This document shows, in pieces, positions 55,040 through 63,857 of a DNA stretch of 64,000 nucleotides. The position numbers were made by a program, and so were the translations under genes. This DNA is from Nostoc sp. FACHB-110 (GTDB taxonomy: Bacteria; Cyanobacteriota; Cyanobacteriia; Cyanobacteriales; Nostocaceae), in assembly GCF_014697425.1 (NCBI RefSeq), contig NZ_JACJRU010000029.1:1-64000 (forward strand), in the 5' to 3' direction. The notes under the pieces were generated by a model, which was given only the letters and a program-made list of their open reading frames with translations, ran no database searches and was not told where the DNA came from. Positions within the stretch are counted from its first letter, which is position 1, and the number at the start of each line of letters is the position of its first letter.

Positions 55040-56170
55040 ATGATTCCCCAGATTGAAACTATATTTTTACGTCAGATGGCCTCTGGCGATCGCCTATTTT
55101 TGCAAGTCTACAAATTTATTGGCGCAAATCCAGGTAAAAAGGTTTACATTCAATCTAATCTACACGGGGCAGAAATCGCTGGGAATGCTGTAATTCACCA
55201 ACTAATTCAATTCTTATTGACTATAAATGATACAGATTTAGTTGGTGAAGTTTGGCTGGTTCCTGTCTGTAATCCGATGGGGACAAATGAACGCGCTCAA
55301 CATTTTTCTCCTGGAAGACACTGTACTTACGAAGCAAAAGACTGGAACCGGATTTTTTGGGATTATGAGAAAGAAGCTGATGATTTAGTAGAATTTACTA
55401 AATCCCAACTTCATCTTCATCAAGAGGTCGTCCGACAAAATTATCTAACTATAATTAAAAATCAGTTTGCCAAAATTACAGAAAAAATTAATTCTCCTAG
55501 TAGTGTTCCTTATACGGAAAGGTTTCGCTATCAACTACAAAGTCTCAGTTTAGATGCGGATTATTTAATTGATTTGCATACCTCTACCAATCAAGGTTTA
55601 GATTATTTATATTATTTCCGCGATCGCCAAGATAGTGCATCTGAGTTTTTGCTTGATTATGCAATTTTATTAGATAAATATGATGGTGATGCTTTTGATG
55701 AAGCGTTTATCAAACCGTGGTTAGCATTAGAAGCGTGCTTTGAAAGTTTAGGTAGAAAAATTAGATTTGATGTGGAAGCTTGGACACTAGAATTAGGCAC
55801 GGGAATGCAAATGAATCCCCATTCTGTTGCTCAAGGTGTTGCAGGTGTAAAAAACTATTTAGCTCATAAAGGTATATTAACAATTGCTAACTTTTCCCAG
55901 CACAATTCACCGAACCACATCAAGGCTTTTTTCACAAGTAGCAACAGAAAGAAATATTATGCGATCGCTGGCGGGATGATTCAAGCTAGAGTGGAATTAG
56001 GTACTATGGTGAAAGTGGGAGATAGGTTATATCAAATTCTCAGTTTTAACAAACAGAGCCAGTTACCAACGGTAATTGATGTCTATGCAGAACACAGTGG
56101 ATTAATTTTTGATATTTCCACTAATCAGGCGGTAAATCAAGGCGAGTTTGTGCTAGGAATTATTTATTAA
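55040..56170 (+). CDS. Succinylglutamate desuccinylase/aspartoacylase family protein
   Basis: A 376-residue zinc-dependent deacylase of the M14-like AstE/AspA family. The zinc-binding pair is in SNLHGAEIAGN (His/Glu near residues 40-43), with a third His in IDLHTSTNQG (near 175). The insertion between these (about 100-165) is larger than in the compact family members, and the C-terminal beta domain carries IQARVELGTMVKVGDRLYQI. It likely removes acyl groups from an N-acyl amino acid. ATG start; 17 bases after the DUF1392 gene. Confidence 0.85.
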   Translation: MIPQIETIFLRQMASGDRLFLQVYKFIGANPGKKVYIQSNLHGAEIAGNAVIHQLIQFLLTINDTDLVGEVWLVPVCNPMGTNERAQHFSPGRHCTYEAKDWNRIFWDYEKEADDLVEFTKSQLHLHQEVVRQNYLTIIKNQFAKITEKINSPSSVPYTERFRYQLQSLSLDADYLIDLHTSTNQGLDYLYYFRDRQDSASEFLLDYAILLDKYDGDAFDEAFIKPWLALEACFESLGRKIRFDVEAWTLELGTGMQMNPHSVAQGVAGVKNYLAHKGILTIANFSQHNSPNHIKAFFTSSNRKKYYAIAGGMIQARVELGTMVKVGDRLYQILSFNKQSQLPTVIDVYAEHSGLIFDISTNQAVNQGEFVLGIIY

Positions 56171-56343
56171 ATGTTATTGACAGCTAGTTTATAGTTTTGT
56201 TTTTGAAGATTTCATCTTAAGATATTTAAAGCTAAATAATTTTAGTATTAGATTAAACTAAAACAATCAGAAACTATTTTGTTGTGTATCTAAACGCAAA
56301 ACAAACTTATCCCATCTATAAAAATTGTGAAGTGGAGTAAAAA

Positions 56344-57300
56344 GTGACTAGTATTGATAATCACATCTCCTCTTTTTCATCAGAATTATTGATTCCTCAG
56401 GCTCCACCTGAGTACAAATCAGGGTTTATCGGCATTATTGGTCGCCCGAATGTCGGTAAATCTACTTTAATGAATCAATTAGTGGGACAAAAAATCGCTA
56501 TCACATCGCCAGTAGCCCAAACTACACGCAATCGGTTGCGAGGAATTTTAACCACACCAGCAGCGCAGTTAATTTTCGTCGATACACCGGGAATTCATAA
56601 ACCCCATCATCAATTGGGGGAAGTGTTAGTCCAAAATGCCAAAATTGCCATCGAGTCAGTAGATGTAGTACTATTTGTCGCAGATGCTACAGTAGCTTGT
56701 GGTGTTGGCGATCGCTACATTGCCGAATTACTAACGCGTAGTGATACACCAGTGATTTTAGGGTTGAATAAAACCGACCAGCAATCCCCAAATTCCCAGT
56801 CTATCGATGAAAGTTACCAACAACTAGCTGATGCAAATCACTGGCCGACAATTAAATTTTCGGCGAAGACGGGAGCAAAATTGCCAGAACTCCAACAATT
56901 ACTAATTGAAAATTTAGAAACTGGGCCTTTATATTATCCGCCAGACTTAGTAACCGACCAGCCGGAACGGTTTATTATGGGCGAATTGATTCGGGAGCAA
57001 ATTCTACTGTTAACTCGTGAAGAAGTGCCTCATTCAGTGGCGATCGCTATTGATAAAGTAGAAGAAACACCAGCTATTACCCGCGTTCTCGCCACTATCC
57101 ACGTTGAGCGAGATTCCCAAAAAGGAATTTTAATCGGTAAGGGTGGTTCTATGCTGAAAAACATTGGGAGCGCCGCCCGCGAACAAATTCAAAAACTCAT
57201 CTCTGGTAAAGTCTATCTAGAACTATTTGTCAGAGTTCAACCAAAATGGCGACAATCTCGCTTGAATTTGGCAGAGTTTGGCTATCGCGTGGAAGAGTAA
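56344..57300 (+). CDS. era: GTPase Era
   Basis: A 318-residue GTPase needed for 16S rRNA maturation and 30S assembly. G1 GRPNVGKST, G2 TTRNRLRGI, G3 DTPGIHKP, G4 NKTD are all seen, and the C-terminal KH domain (ILIGKGGSMLKNIGSAAREQIQ) binds the 3' end of 16S rRNA. GTG start at 56344. A strong terminator follows at 57331-57366. Confidence 0.95.
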   Translation: MTSIDNHISSFSSELLIPQAPPEYKSGFIGIIGRPNVGKSTLMNQLVGQKIAITSPVAQTTRNRLRGILTTPAAQLIFVDTPGIHKPHHQLGEVLVQNAKIAIESVDVVLFVADATVACGVGDRYIAELLTRSDTPVILGLNKTDQQSPNSQSIDESYQQLADANHWPTIKFSAKTGAKLPELQQLLIENLETGPLYYPPDLVTDQPERFIMGELIREQILLLTREEVPHSVAIAIDKVEETPAITRVLATIHVERDSQKGILIGKGGSMLKNIGSAAREQIQKLISGKVYLELFVRVQPKWRQSRLNLAEFGYRVEE

Positions 57301-57330
57301 AAGTAAACCTAACTACCTTGGTTAATGCTG

Positions 57331-57366
57331 TAATTCGTAATTAAGTCATTAATTACGAATTATTTT
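57331..57366 (+). terminator. Strong intrinsic terminator after era
   Basis: Perfect 14-bp stem TAATTCGTAATTAA/TTAATTACGAATTA (57331-57344 and 57349-57362), four-base loop, then TTTTG. Confidence 0.8.
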
Positions 57367-57372
57367 GATTAT

Positions 57373-57480
57373 ATGACTTACGCACAAGCTACGGAAAATC
57401 GTAGACGCGATAGCGGCTTGCCGCAGGCTACCACAGAGGCGCAGAGTTCACGGAGAAATGAGAGTTTGAGAGAAGTCCTA
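57373..57480. repeat. MITE-like element, right terminus eroded
   Basis: Starts ATGACTTACGCA and ends AGTCCTA; interior nearly identical to the 25473 copy without the 45-base insert. The right terminal inverted repeat has been shortened. Confidence 0.8.
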
Positions 57481-57635
57481 GATTATTTAAATTTCCCAAT
57501 GGAGAGGCTAATTTGGCGTTGCATAAATGCGGGATGAATTGAGATGTTTAACAAAAATAAAATATTGATTCTTCGCGCCTTTGCGCCTTTGCGCGAAACA
57601 AAAAACATCCCACTAATCAGCAATGCCGCTAATTT

Positions 57636-57665
57636 CACACTTCATACTTCACACTTCATACTTCC
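57636..57665. repeat. STRR array TTCACAC/TTCATAC
   Basis: About four heptamers ending two bases before the ATG of the NarL-type regulator; same unit as at 29407 and 33580. Confidence 0.85.
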
Positions 57666-57666
57666 A

Positions 57667-58341
57667 ATGACCAACCCTAGCCCTTTTTTAAATCTCCCGA
57701 CTGATACTGTCCCGTTGCGGGTGCTAATTGTTGAAGATGACCCAATGATGCAACTGGGACTAGAACAGTCTTTGATGGCTTATCCGCAGTTGGAGATTGT
57801 CGGACAGGCAGAAGATGGTTATTTAGGGGTACAGGCCGCCTTAAAATTAAAACCAGATTTGGTAGTAATGGATATTGGTTTACCCCGCTTGGATGGCATT
57901 GCGGCTACTCAGCAAATCAAAGCCGCTTTACCCGAAACTCATGTGGTGATGTTAACCTCCCACACTACGGAAACAGAGGTGATTGCGGCTTTATCTAGCG
58001 GTGCTGATGCTTATTGTATCAAAGGTGCGAGTGTCGAAAGATTATTAAAGGCGATCGCTGCGGCAGTTGATGGTGCAACTTATTTAGATCCGCAAATTGC
58101 TAGACGGGTAATAGATAATCTCAAACCTCCAGCAAATCAGGGAAACACCGCCAACCTTTCGGTGCGGGAATTGGAAGTTTTAAAGCTGATGGTGGAAGGT
58201 TTGAGTAACCCAGAAATTGCTGAAAGGTTGTATCTCAGTCCCAACACAGTTAAAACCCATGTGCGGGGAATTATGAACAAACTCGCAGTTGATGATCGGG
58301 TGCAAGCTGCTGTAGTAGCATTGCGATCGGGTTTGGTGTAG
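57667..58341 (+). CDS. NarL/FixJ-type response regulator
   Basis: A 224-residue regulator: receiver domain (about residues 15-135) with phospho-acceptor Asp69 in VVMDIGLP and conserved Lys in YCIKGAS, and a LuxR-type helix-turn-helix (about 160-220) with LSVRELEVLKLMVEGLSNPEIAERLYLSPNTVKTHV. The pattern LRVLIVEDDPMMQLGLEQ is close to the conserved cyanobacterial NarL-type regulators such as Rre1, but I cannot assign it with certainty. ATG at 57667 is chosen because the frame upstream (to 57544) encodes only repeat-derived residues. No kinase gene is adjacent. Confidence 0.88.
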   Translation: MTNPSPFLNLPTDTVPLRVLIVEDDPMMQLGLEQSLMAYPQLEIVGQAEDGYLGVQAALKLKPDLVVMDIGLPRLDGIAATQQIKAALPETHVVMLTSHTTETEVIAALSSGADAYCIKGASVERLLKAIAAAVDGATYLDPQIARRVIDNLKPPANQGNTANLSVRELEVLKLMVEGLSNPEIAERLYLSPNTVKTHVRGIMNKLAVDDRVQAAVVALRSGLV

Positions 58342-58368
58342 TAAAGTGTTGAGTAGGAACTTAGAAAG

Positions 58369-58429
58369 GTAGGTTGGGTGGAACGCAGTGAAACCCAACT
58401 TTCAGAATTTTGTTGGGTTACGCTCCTAC
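58369..58429. repeat. GTAGGTTGGGT palindromic element (copy 2)
   Basis: Starts GTAGGTTGGGTGGA and ends CGCTCCTAC; internal inverted AACCCAACT/TTGGGTT. It is a shorter relative of 15255-15374. Confidence 0.65.
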
Positions 58430-58439
58430 AATTTTTTGC

Positions 58440-58473
58440 AACTGATAACTGATAACTGTTTACTGTTCACTGT
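58440..58473. repeat. STRR-like heptamers, ACTGATA/ACTGTTT
   Basis: Five heptamers of AACTGAT/AACTGTT type that run up to the stop codon of the porin gene. Confidence 0.7.
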
Positions 58474-60023
58474 TAAAAATTAAAAGTGGTACGAATTGCC
58501 CCGATAAAAATATCATCGTTATTAGAATTATTTTCTGGGTCAGTAACCAGAAAAAACCCTGGGGTGATGGCGATGTTATCGTTAACCAGGTAACGGTAAA
58601 AAACTTCGTAGTGCATAGAAATTGCATTATCTGAGACTGGTAATGCTGTACCGCTATTTAATTTGGGCGGTTGTCCAACCAACAAGCCAAATAAATCGCC
58701 TCTCCTACCAAAGGGATCGTACAATCCGAGAGAAACTGTATAGGTACTGCTGAGGGCGTAGGCATTGGAATTAATATAATCAGTGGAGACAAATCCTCCC
58801 CAAGCACCGAAAACTACTTGTTGGGTTAATTGCCATTTCAAACTCGCATTAACGGCTTGAATTTGTGCAGGTTGATTTAATGCGCCGGAGGTATCTGCAT
58901 TCAAACTACCTGTGCCAGTATCGAGTTGACCGTTTTTAGAGTATGAGTTGATATAAGCCAAACCAGCTATGACAGAAGGTGTCGGTTTGTAGAGTAATTG
59001 CACTCCCAAAGCACTGTGGTCTGCACCGAATATACCTTGAGTGCTATCGTTACTATTTCGCGTCCCATAGGCGAACTGCAAGCGCAATTGGTCAGCAACC
59101 AACCAATCAAAACCTAAACCTGCATCTGTCGCGCCAATTTGAAATAGGGGAGTTGCACCCGCAAATAATGATAAGGCTCCTTGACCTGCATCTGCATAAG
59201 GTGAATTGGGACTAAGAACGCTGCTTAATCTAAAGCCTATGGGTTTGAAGGTAAACACAACGCGATCGCCTAATGCCAAAACCCGATAATCTATAGATGT
59301 GACTCTCACTTGACTATCATCATCTGATTGCCAAACTAATCTGGCCATGTTGGTATCAAACGCCCTAGCATTGGCAAAACTATCATTATCAGAGTTCCCC
59401 GTAACTAAGGCAACGCGAAAACGGTCTTTCCCAGTGAAGGAACCTGCTAGTTGTAATTGTGCCAAGTAAGTAAAAATGGTATTAGTTTCTCCACCGCCTG
59501 GGGGGCCGCCGCCAAAACCTGTAGCTAACCCAAAGATGGCTTGTCCGCCTAATTTCACTGTAGTGGAGAATTGTTGTGCTTCTATAGTTGCATTCCGCGC
59601 TTCTAGGGTGTCGATTCTATTTCTGAGTGTTGCTAGTTCGTCGGCAAATTCTTGTTGTAATTTCTGTAAGGTTTCTAAGTCAGCTTTTGTTACTTTATCT
59701 GCTGAACCACCAGCAATTAATTCGTTAATTCTATCTAAGGCAGCATTTAACCCAGCCGCAAATTCATAGCGCGTGATGGCACGGTTGCCTTTAAATGTAG
59801 CATCAGGATAACCAGCAATTACGCCATAACGCTCTACTAAAGATTGCAAAGCCACAAAAGCCCAGTCTGTTGGTTGGACATCAGATAATTGCGATACTGA
59901 TGTCACGCGCTCCATATTACTTTCTTGAGATACTAAAAATTCTTCTGGTTCTGCTAGTGCGGGTGCAGTTAATAAGCATAATGCTGCCCCAGACAGAAGC
60001 AATACAGCTTTTTTATTGATCAT
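58473..60023 (-). CDS. SLH-domain OprB-like porin (iron uptake porin type)
   Basis: A 516-residue outer-membrane protein. A signal peptide (VLLLSGAALCLLTAPALA) is followed by one SLH domain (about 40-95: LSDVQPTDWAFVALQSLVERYGVIAGYPD), which anchors to the peptidoglycan, a coiled coil (about 100-150), and a 16-strand-type beta barrel (about 155-516) ending in the aromatic terminal strand GAIRTTFNF. Cyanobacterial porins of this type serve as general or iron-permeable channels. ATG at 60023 is preferred over GTG at 60029. The FecR-domain gene is next upstream on the same strand. Confidence 0.9.
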   Translation of the reverse strand: MINKKAVLLLSGAALCLLTAPALAEPEEFLVSQESNMERVTSVSQLSDVQPTDWAFVALQSLVERYGVIAGYPDATFKGNRAITRYEFAAGLNAALDRINELIAGGSADKVTKADLETLQKLQQEFADELATLRNRIDTLEARNATIEAQQFSTTVKLGGQAIFGLATGFGGGPPGGGETNTIFTYLAQLQLAGSFTGKDRFRVALVTGNSDNDSFANARAFDTNMARLVWQSDDDSQVRVTSIDYRVLALGDRVVFTFKPIGFRLSSVLSPNSPYADAGQGALSLFAGATPLFQIGATDAGLGFDWLVADQLRLQFAYGTRNSNDSTQGIFGADHSALGVQLLYKPTPSVIAGLAYINSYSKNGQLDTGTGSLNADTSGALNQPAQIQAVNASLKWQLTQQVVFGAWGGFVSTDYINSNAYALSSTYTVSLGLYDPFGRRGDLFGLLVGQPPKLNSGTALPVSDNAISMHYEVFYRYLVNDNIAITPGFFLVTDPENNSNNDDIFIGAIRTTFNF

Positions 60024-60104
60024 TCCCACTCACACCTGATATTAAATAAAAAATTAGCTACGGAAACACGAACCTTAAAAATTTATTGCGAAATCCTTTA
60101 CAAA

Positions 60105-61166
60105 CTACTGAGGCCCAACATTAACGCTGTTATTGTTACCTCCAAAGCTGGAAGGTACTTGATTGGAGTTGTTATTACCGCCTGTAGTGGAGGGATTATT
60201 GGTATTACCGCCGTTATTGCTAGGCGGAGTTGTGGGTACAGTGGGATTTCCACGGTTATCCCTAATTACTGAAGCTGAGGGACGGGGATTTAAATCTCCT
60301 TCTGTACCATTGAGGGCATCACTTTGAAAGTTACGGGAAAAGCCTTGATATCGCTGGGCTTGATTGCGTAACGCTGCTAAAGTTTCTTTGCGTACAGATT
60401 GGAGTGTGGCTTGCACTGGCGTAGTTTCTTGGGCGATTAACTTTTCTTGCCCTGGCCCCAAACCAGAAGCTAAATTGATATTTTTATAAAATGTTTTCAG
60501 GTCAAATTCTCTGACATTACCCGCTACGCCATTAATCACGGCAACTGTTTGACCACCTTTGAGGGATACTGTTTTTGTGCCTTGTTGGTCAAAAATTTTA
60601 ATGTCGCCATCGGTGAGTGCATAAACTTGGGTGGTGTTGCTGAGGCGATCGTGCGTTACCATAACTGCACTGGCAATTTGCGCTGGCGAGTATAAATCTG
60701 GTGTCGAGGTAGAACGCAACGCCATGATACTAATATTGCTTCCTGGGGTTTGTACTTCCGTCCCTACACTACCAGGCGGACTTAAAATCAAAGCTGTGCC
60801 ATTGTCTAGCTTGAATATTGTTTCATTCAAAGCAATCAGATTCGGTAATTTGAAGCGACGTATCCCCGGTTCAAATCGGAAGATGCTTTTTTGGTCTACG
60901 CGAATCAGTGATTTATCGTTGAAGAATAATTGCGCTTGAGATTTATCGCCCGTTTTGACTGCATCTCGCGGAACTATGACATCTTTGGGCTTGGCGGGAC
61001 GTTGCGGTTGATTATGTAATAACAGTTCAACCATTTTGATCAGTTTATAAATTTCGGCACGGGTCAAAATATCGCCTGACTCAGCCGATACTGGGGGTAT
61101 GGCAGATAGGGTGAGTGCGCTGGCGATAATTAACGTGGTGATTGACCTCAACCGTTGGCGCAACAT
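60105..61166 (-). CDS. FecR-domain exported protein
   Basis: A 353-residue protein with a signal peptide (TTLIIASALTLSAIPPVSA). The central FecR domain (about 80-215) shows DKSQAQLFFNDKSLIRVDQKSIFRF and the TPGSNISI region. The C-terminal 60 residues are Asn/Gly/Pro-rich low complexity (GGNNNSN). FecR proteins elsewhere transmit iron-citrate signals to an ECF sigma factor; here no FecI-like gene is adjacent, so it probably serves as a stand-alone periplasmic sensor or surface protein. It lies 80 bases upstream of the porin gene. Confidence 0.85.
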   Translation of the reverse strand: MLRQRLRSITTLIIASALTLSAIPPVSAESGDILTRAEIYKLIKMVELLLHNQPQRPAKPKDVIVPRDAVKTGDKSQAQLFFNDKSLIRVDQKSIFRFEPGIRRFKLPNLIALNETIFKLDNGTALILSPPGSVGTEVQTPGSNISIMALRSTSTPDLYSPAQIASAVMVTHDRLSNTTQVYALTDGDIKIFDQQGTKTVSLKGGQTVAVINGVAGNVREFDLKTFYKNINLASGLGPGQEKLIAQETTPVQATLQSVRKETLAALRNQAQRYQGFSRNFQSDALNGTEGDLNPRPSASVIRDNRGNPTVPTTPPSNNGGNTNNPSTTGGNNNSNQVPSSFGGNNNSVNVGPQ

Positions 61167-61247
61167 ATTTTTCCTAGGGTAGCAATGTTAATACTGAAAC
61201 ACCTCGATTTTATAATACAAAGTTAATTGACATTATTTCGGAAAATT

Positions 61248-61568
61248 TTAGTTAGTCTTTGGCTTTGAAAACTGCTGGACTAATAACTGCACAGCCAAAG
61301 CGACTAAACCTAGGGCGACTATGCCAAATATGCCACTACCCAAGGCCACTATCCCCACAACTAAGGTGCGTACTGCTGAGGTAATTTTAATAACTAATTC
61401 GTTATTAGAATGGACGGGTTTGCTGGCAAAGCTAGTAGCGATCGCCATCATCAGCGAATATAGAGCATAAGCCAAGCTACTAGAAATGATTGCGCCTGTA
61501 ATGCAGCGCAGTGGTGATGTTTGAACTTGGGTTGGGGTTTCTGGTGGTGTGCTGTTTTGGTCACTCAT
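61248..61568 (-). CDS. DUF3082 domain protein
   Basis: A 106-residue membrane protein with two helices (about 25-45 and 65-95), recognised as the cyanobacterial DUF3082 family from PLRCITGAIISSSLAYALYSLM. Function unknown. ATG at 61568 is preferred over the upstream frame to 61616. It is divergent from rpaB. Confidence 0.85.
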   Translation of the reverse strand: MSDQNSTPPETPTQVQTSPLRCITGAIISSSLAYALYSLMMAIATSFASKPVHSNNELVIKITSAVRTLVVGIVALGSGIFGIVALGLVALAVQLLVQQFSKPKTN

Positions 61569-61827
61569 ACAATTGGAACGTAAAAAAGTCCGAAAAAAAT
61601 CTGAGACTATAATCAAAAGAAAATTTCTCTGTTGTCTCAGCTATGTCCACAATTCTATCTTGCTTAGATGTTACTCATATTCAGAGTGCTGAGATTTGTG
61701 AACTAACTCCCAAAGCAAGAAACCAGAGAGTTTATTTTTCTAATAGTGGCTTTGGTCATCCCCTAAAGTATACGGTTGGGATAATAAAGCTCATCATCAT
61801 TCTTGCCTTACAGGAGCATTGAAAAAC

Positions 61828-62556
61828 TTGGAAAACCGTAAAGAAAAAATCTTGGTAGTAGACGACGAAGCCAGCATTCGCCGCATTTTAGAGACTCGCC
61901 TGTCGATGATTGGTTACGATGTGGTGACAGCTGGCGATGGCGAAGAGGCCTTAGACGTGTTTCGCAAGTCTTCCCCAGACTTAATTGTTTTGGATGTGAT
62001 GATGCCAAAGCTAGATGGTTATGGTGTGTGCCAAGAATTACGTAAAGAATCGGATGTGCCAATTATTATGCTAACTGCTTTGGCAGATGTGGCAGACCGG
62101 ATTACTGGTTTGGAATTAGGTGCTGATGACTACATAGCTAAACCGTTTTCTCCGAAAGAGCTAGAGTCGAGAATTCGCTGTGTATTGCGACGGCGAGCCA
62201 GCAAAATTAGTACTGTTGGCGTTCCCAGTTCAGGAATTATGTATGTTGGTAATCTCAAAATTGATACAAATAAGCGACAAGTCTACAAAGGTGATGAACG
62301 AATTCGATTAACTGGTGTTGAGTATAGCTTGTTAGAGTTATTGGCCAGTCACTCAGGTAAGGCGTTTTCCCGTGGTGAGATTTTGCTAAAAGTCTGGGGT
62401 TATACTTCCGAACAACACGCCGATACTCGTGTTGTGGATGTACATATTTCCCGATTAAGGGGTAAGTTAGAAGATGACCCCAACAATCCCGAGTTAATTT
62501 TGACCTCTAGAGGCGCGGGTTATCTGTTTCAAAGGATTACTGACTCAGATCATTAA
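61828..62556 (+). CDS. rpaB: Response regulator RpaB (Ycf27)
   Basis: A 242-residue OmpR-type regulator: receiver with Asp56 in LIVLDVMMPK and a Lys in IAKPFSPKE, then a winged helix (about 145-240) ending RGAGYLFQRI. Sequence KEKILVVDDEASIRRILETRLSMIGYDV is characteristic of RpaB, the essential partner of NblS that binds HLR1 sites in high-light and photosystem promoters. The start is TTG at 61828, which gives the standard MENxKEKIL N-terminus and lies 11 bases after AGGAG (61812-61816); TTG at 61819 is the other possibility. A minor 59-codon frame (61643-61822) precedes it. Confidence 0.93.
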   Translation: MENRKEKILVVDDEASIRRILETRLSMIGYDVVTAGDGEEALDVFRKSSPDLIVLDVMMPKLDGYGVCQELRKESDVPIIMLTALADVADRITGLELGADDYIAKPFSPKELESRIRCVLRRRASKISTVGVPSSGIMYVGNLKIDTNKRQVYKGDERIRLTGVEYSLLELLASHSGKAFSRGEILLKVWGYTSEQHADTRVVDVHISRLRGKLEDDPNNPELILTSRGAGYLFQRITDSDH

Positions 62557-62726
62557 CTATAAATTAACCTGCAGTAAAATTTCTCGGAAAGTTTTGACCG
62601 AAATTTGGCCAAACATTAGATAGACAAGCTCTGGGAAGAGAAGCTGATTTTTATCGCAATTAAATACTGCTATTGACTGCAAATAGACATGACTTGTTCA
62701 AATCTTTGACAAGTTTCTGTCACATT

Positions 62727-62750
62727 TAACTTTTAATTTAATAAAAGTTA
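62727..62750. promoter_or_regulatory. Imperfect palindrome upstream of the sigma factor gene
   Basis: TAACTTTTAATT and a near-complement (10 of 12 pairs) 85 bases before the sigma gene start. It may be an operator or hairpin; no specific regulator can be named. Confidence 0.35.
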
Positions 62751-62834
62751 GAACCCAGTTAGAAAAGCATACACAGTATTACCAAATCTCTAACTTTGGA
62801 GATATGGATATGATCCATTTTCTTCTCAATCCAG

Positions 62835-63857
62835 ATGTCTGTGTCAAGGTTCAAAAATATGCAACATATCTCTAGTCGCTTGGTAGATGTCAGAGATAAA
62901 AATGAACCATTTTTATCTAATGCTGATTTGGTACGTACCTATCTCTATGAAATTGGGCGTATTCCTTTATTGAGTCATGAGCAGGAAATCAACTTTGGTA
63001 AGCAAGTTCAACGGATGATGATGTTGCTGGCTGCCAAAGAAGAATTAACGATTCAATTACAGCGTCAACCTACAAAATCAGAGTGGGGTGAATATGTCAA
63101 TCTTTCTGAAGAATTACTTTTACAACAACTGCAACAGGGATATCAAGCCAAGCAAAAAATGATTAGAGCTAATCTCAGGCTTGTAGTATCGATTGCCAAG
63201 AAATATCAAAGGCGGAATTTAGATTTTCCTGATTTAATTCAAGAAGGAAGTTTGGGTTTAGAGCGAGGAGTGGAAAAATTCGATCCGGCTATGGGCTATA
63301 AGTTTTCAACTTATGCTTATTGGTGGATTCGTCAGGCCATCACCAGAGCGATCGCTGAAAAAGGACGCACTATCCGCTTACCTATTCATATTACCGAAAA
63401 GCTCAATAAAATCAAACGCACACAACGTGAATTAGCCCAAAAATTAGGTTCTACTCCTACTGCGAGTGATATTGCTAAAGAACTATGTTTAGAACCCAAA
63501 CAAGTTCGGGATTATTTACTTTTAGCACGTCAGCCTGTGTCTTTAGAGTTACGAGTTGGCCCTGATAAAGATACAGAACTGTACGATATGTTAGAAGATA
63601 ATAGCCCATCTCCAGAAGCCTATGCTGAACACAGTTTTTTGCAACAAAATATTCAAGAATTACTGTTAAAATTAACCCCGCAACAACGGGAAATATTAAC
63701 TTTGCGGTTTGGTTTAGCCGATGGCAATGGAATGTCTTTGGCTGAAATTGGTCAACGAATGGCAATTAGCCGAGAAAGAGTAAGACAGTTAGAATTACAA
63801 GCTTTGATGGTTTTGCGACGACACAAAGATACAATTCGTAGTTATCTAGCCAGTTAA
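62835..63857 (+). CDS. Group 2 sigma-70 family sigma factor
   Basis: A 340-residue primary-like sigma factor. Region 1.2 begins DLVRTYLYEIGRIPLL, region 2 is RANLRLVVSIAKKYQRRNLDFPDLIQEGSLGLERGVEKFDP with the -10 recognition part AYWWIRQAITRAI, region 3 is about 190-250, and region 4.2 ends SLAEIGQRMAISRERVRQLE. The short N-terminus lacks region 1.1, so it is a non-essential group 2 sigma (SigB-E type), not the principal SigA. ATG at 62835; ATG 62859 is an alternative. It is close to rpaB but has its own upstream region. Confidence 0.92.
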   Translation: MSVSRFKNMQHISSRLVDVRDKNEPFLSNADLVRTYLYEIGRIPLLSHEQEINFGKQVQRMMMLLAAKEELTIQLQRQPTKSEWGEYVNLSEELLLQQLQQGYQAKQKMIRANLRLVVSIAKKYQRRNLDFPDLIQEGSLGLERGVEKFDPAMGYKFSTYAYWWIRQAITRAIAEKGRTIRLPIHITEKLNKIKRTQRELAQKLGSTPTASDIAKELCLEPKQVRDYLLLARQPVSLELRVGPDKDTELYDMLEDNSPSPEAYAEHSFLQQNIQELLLKLTPQQREILTLRFGLADGNGMSLAEIGQRMAISRERVRQLELQALMVLRRHKDTIRSYLAS

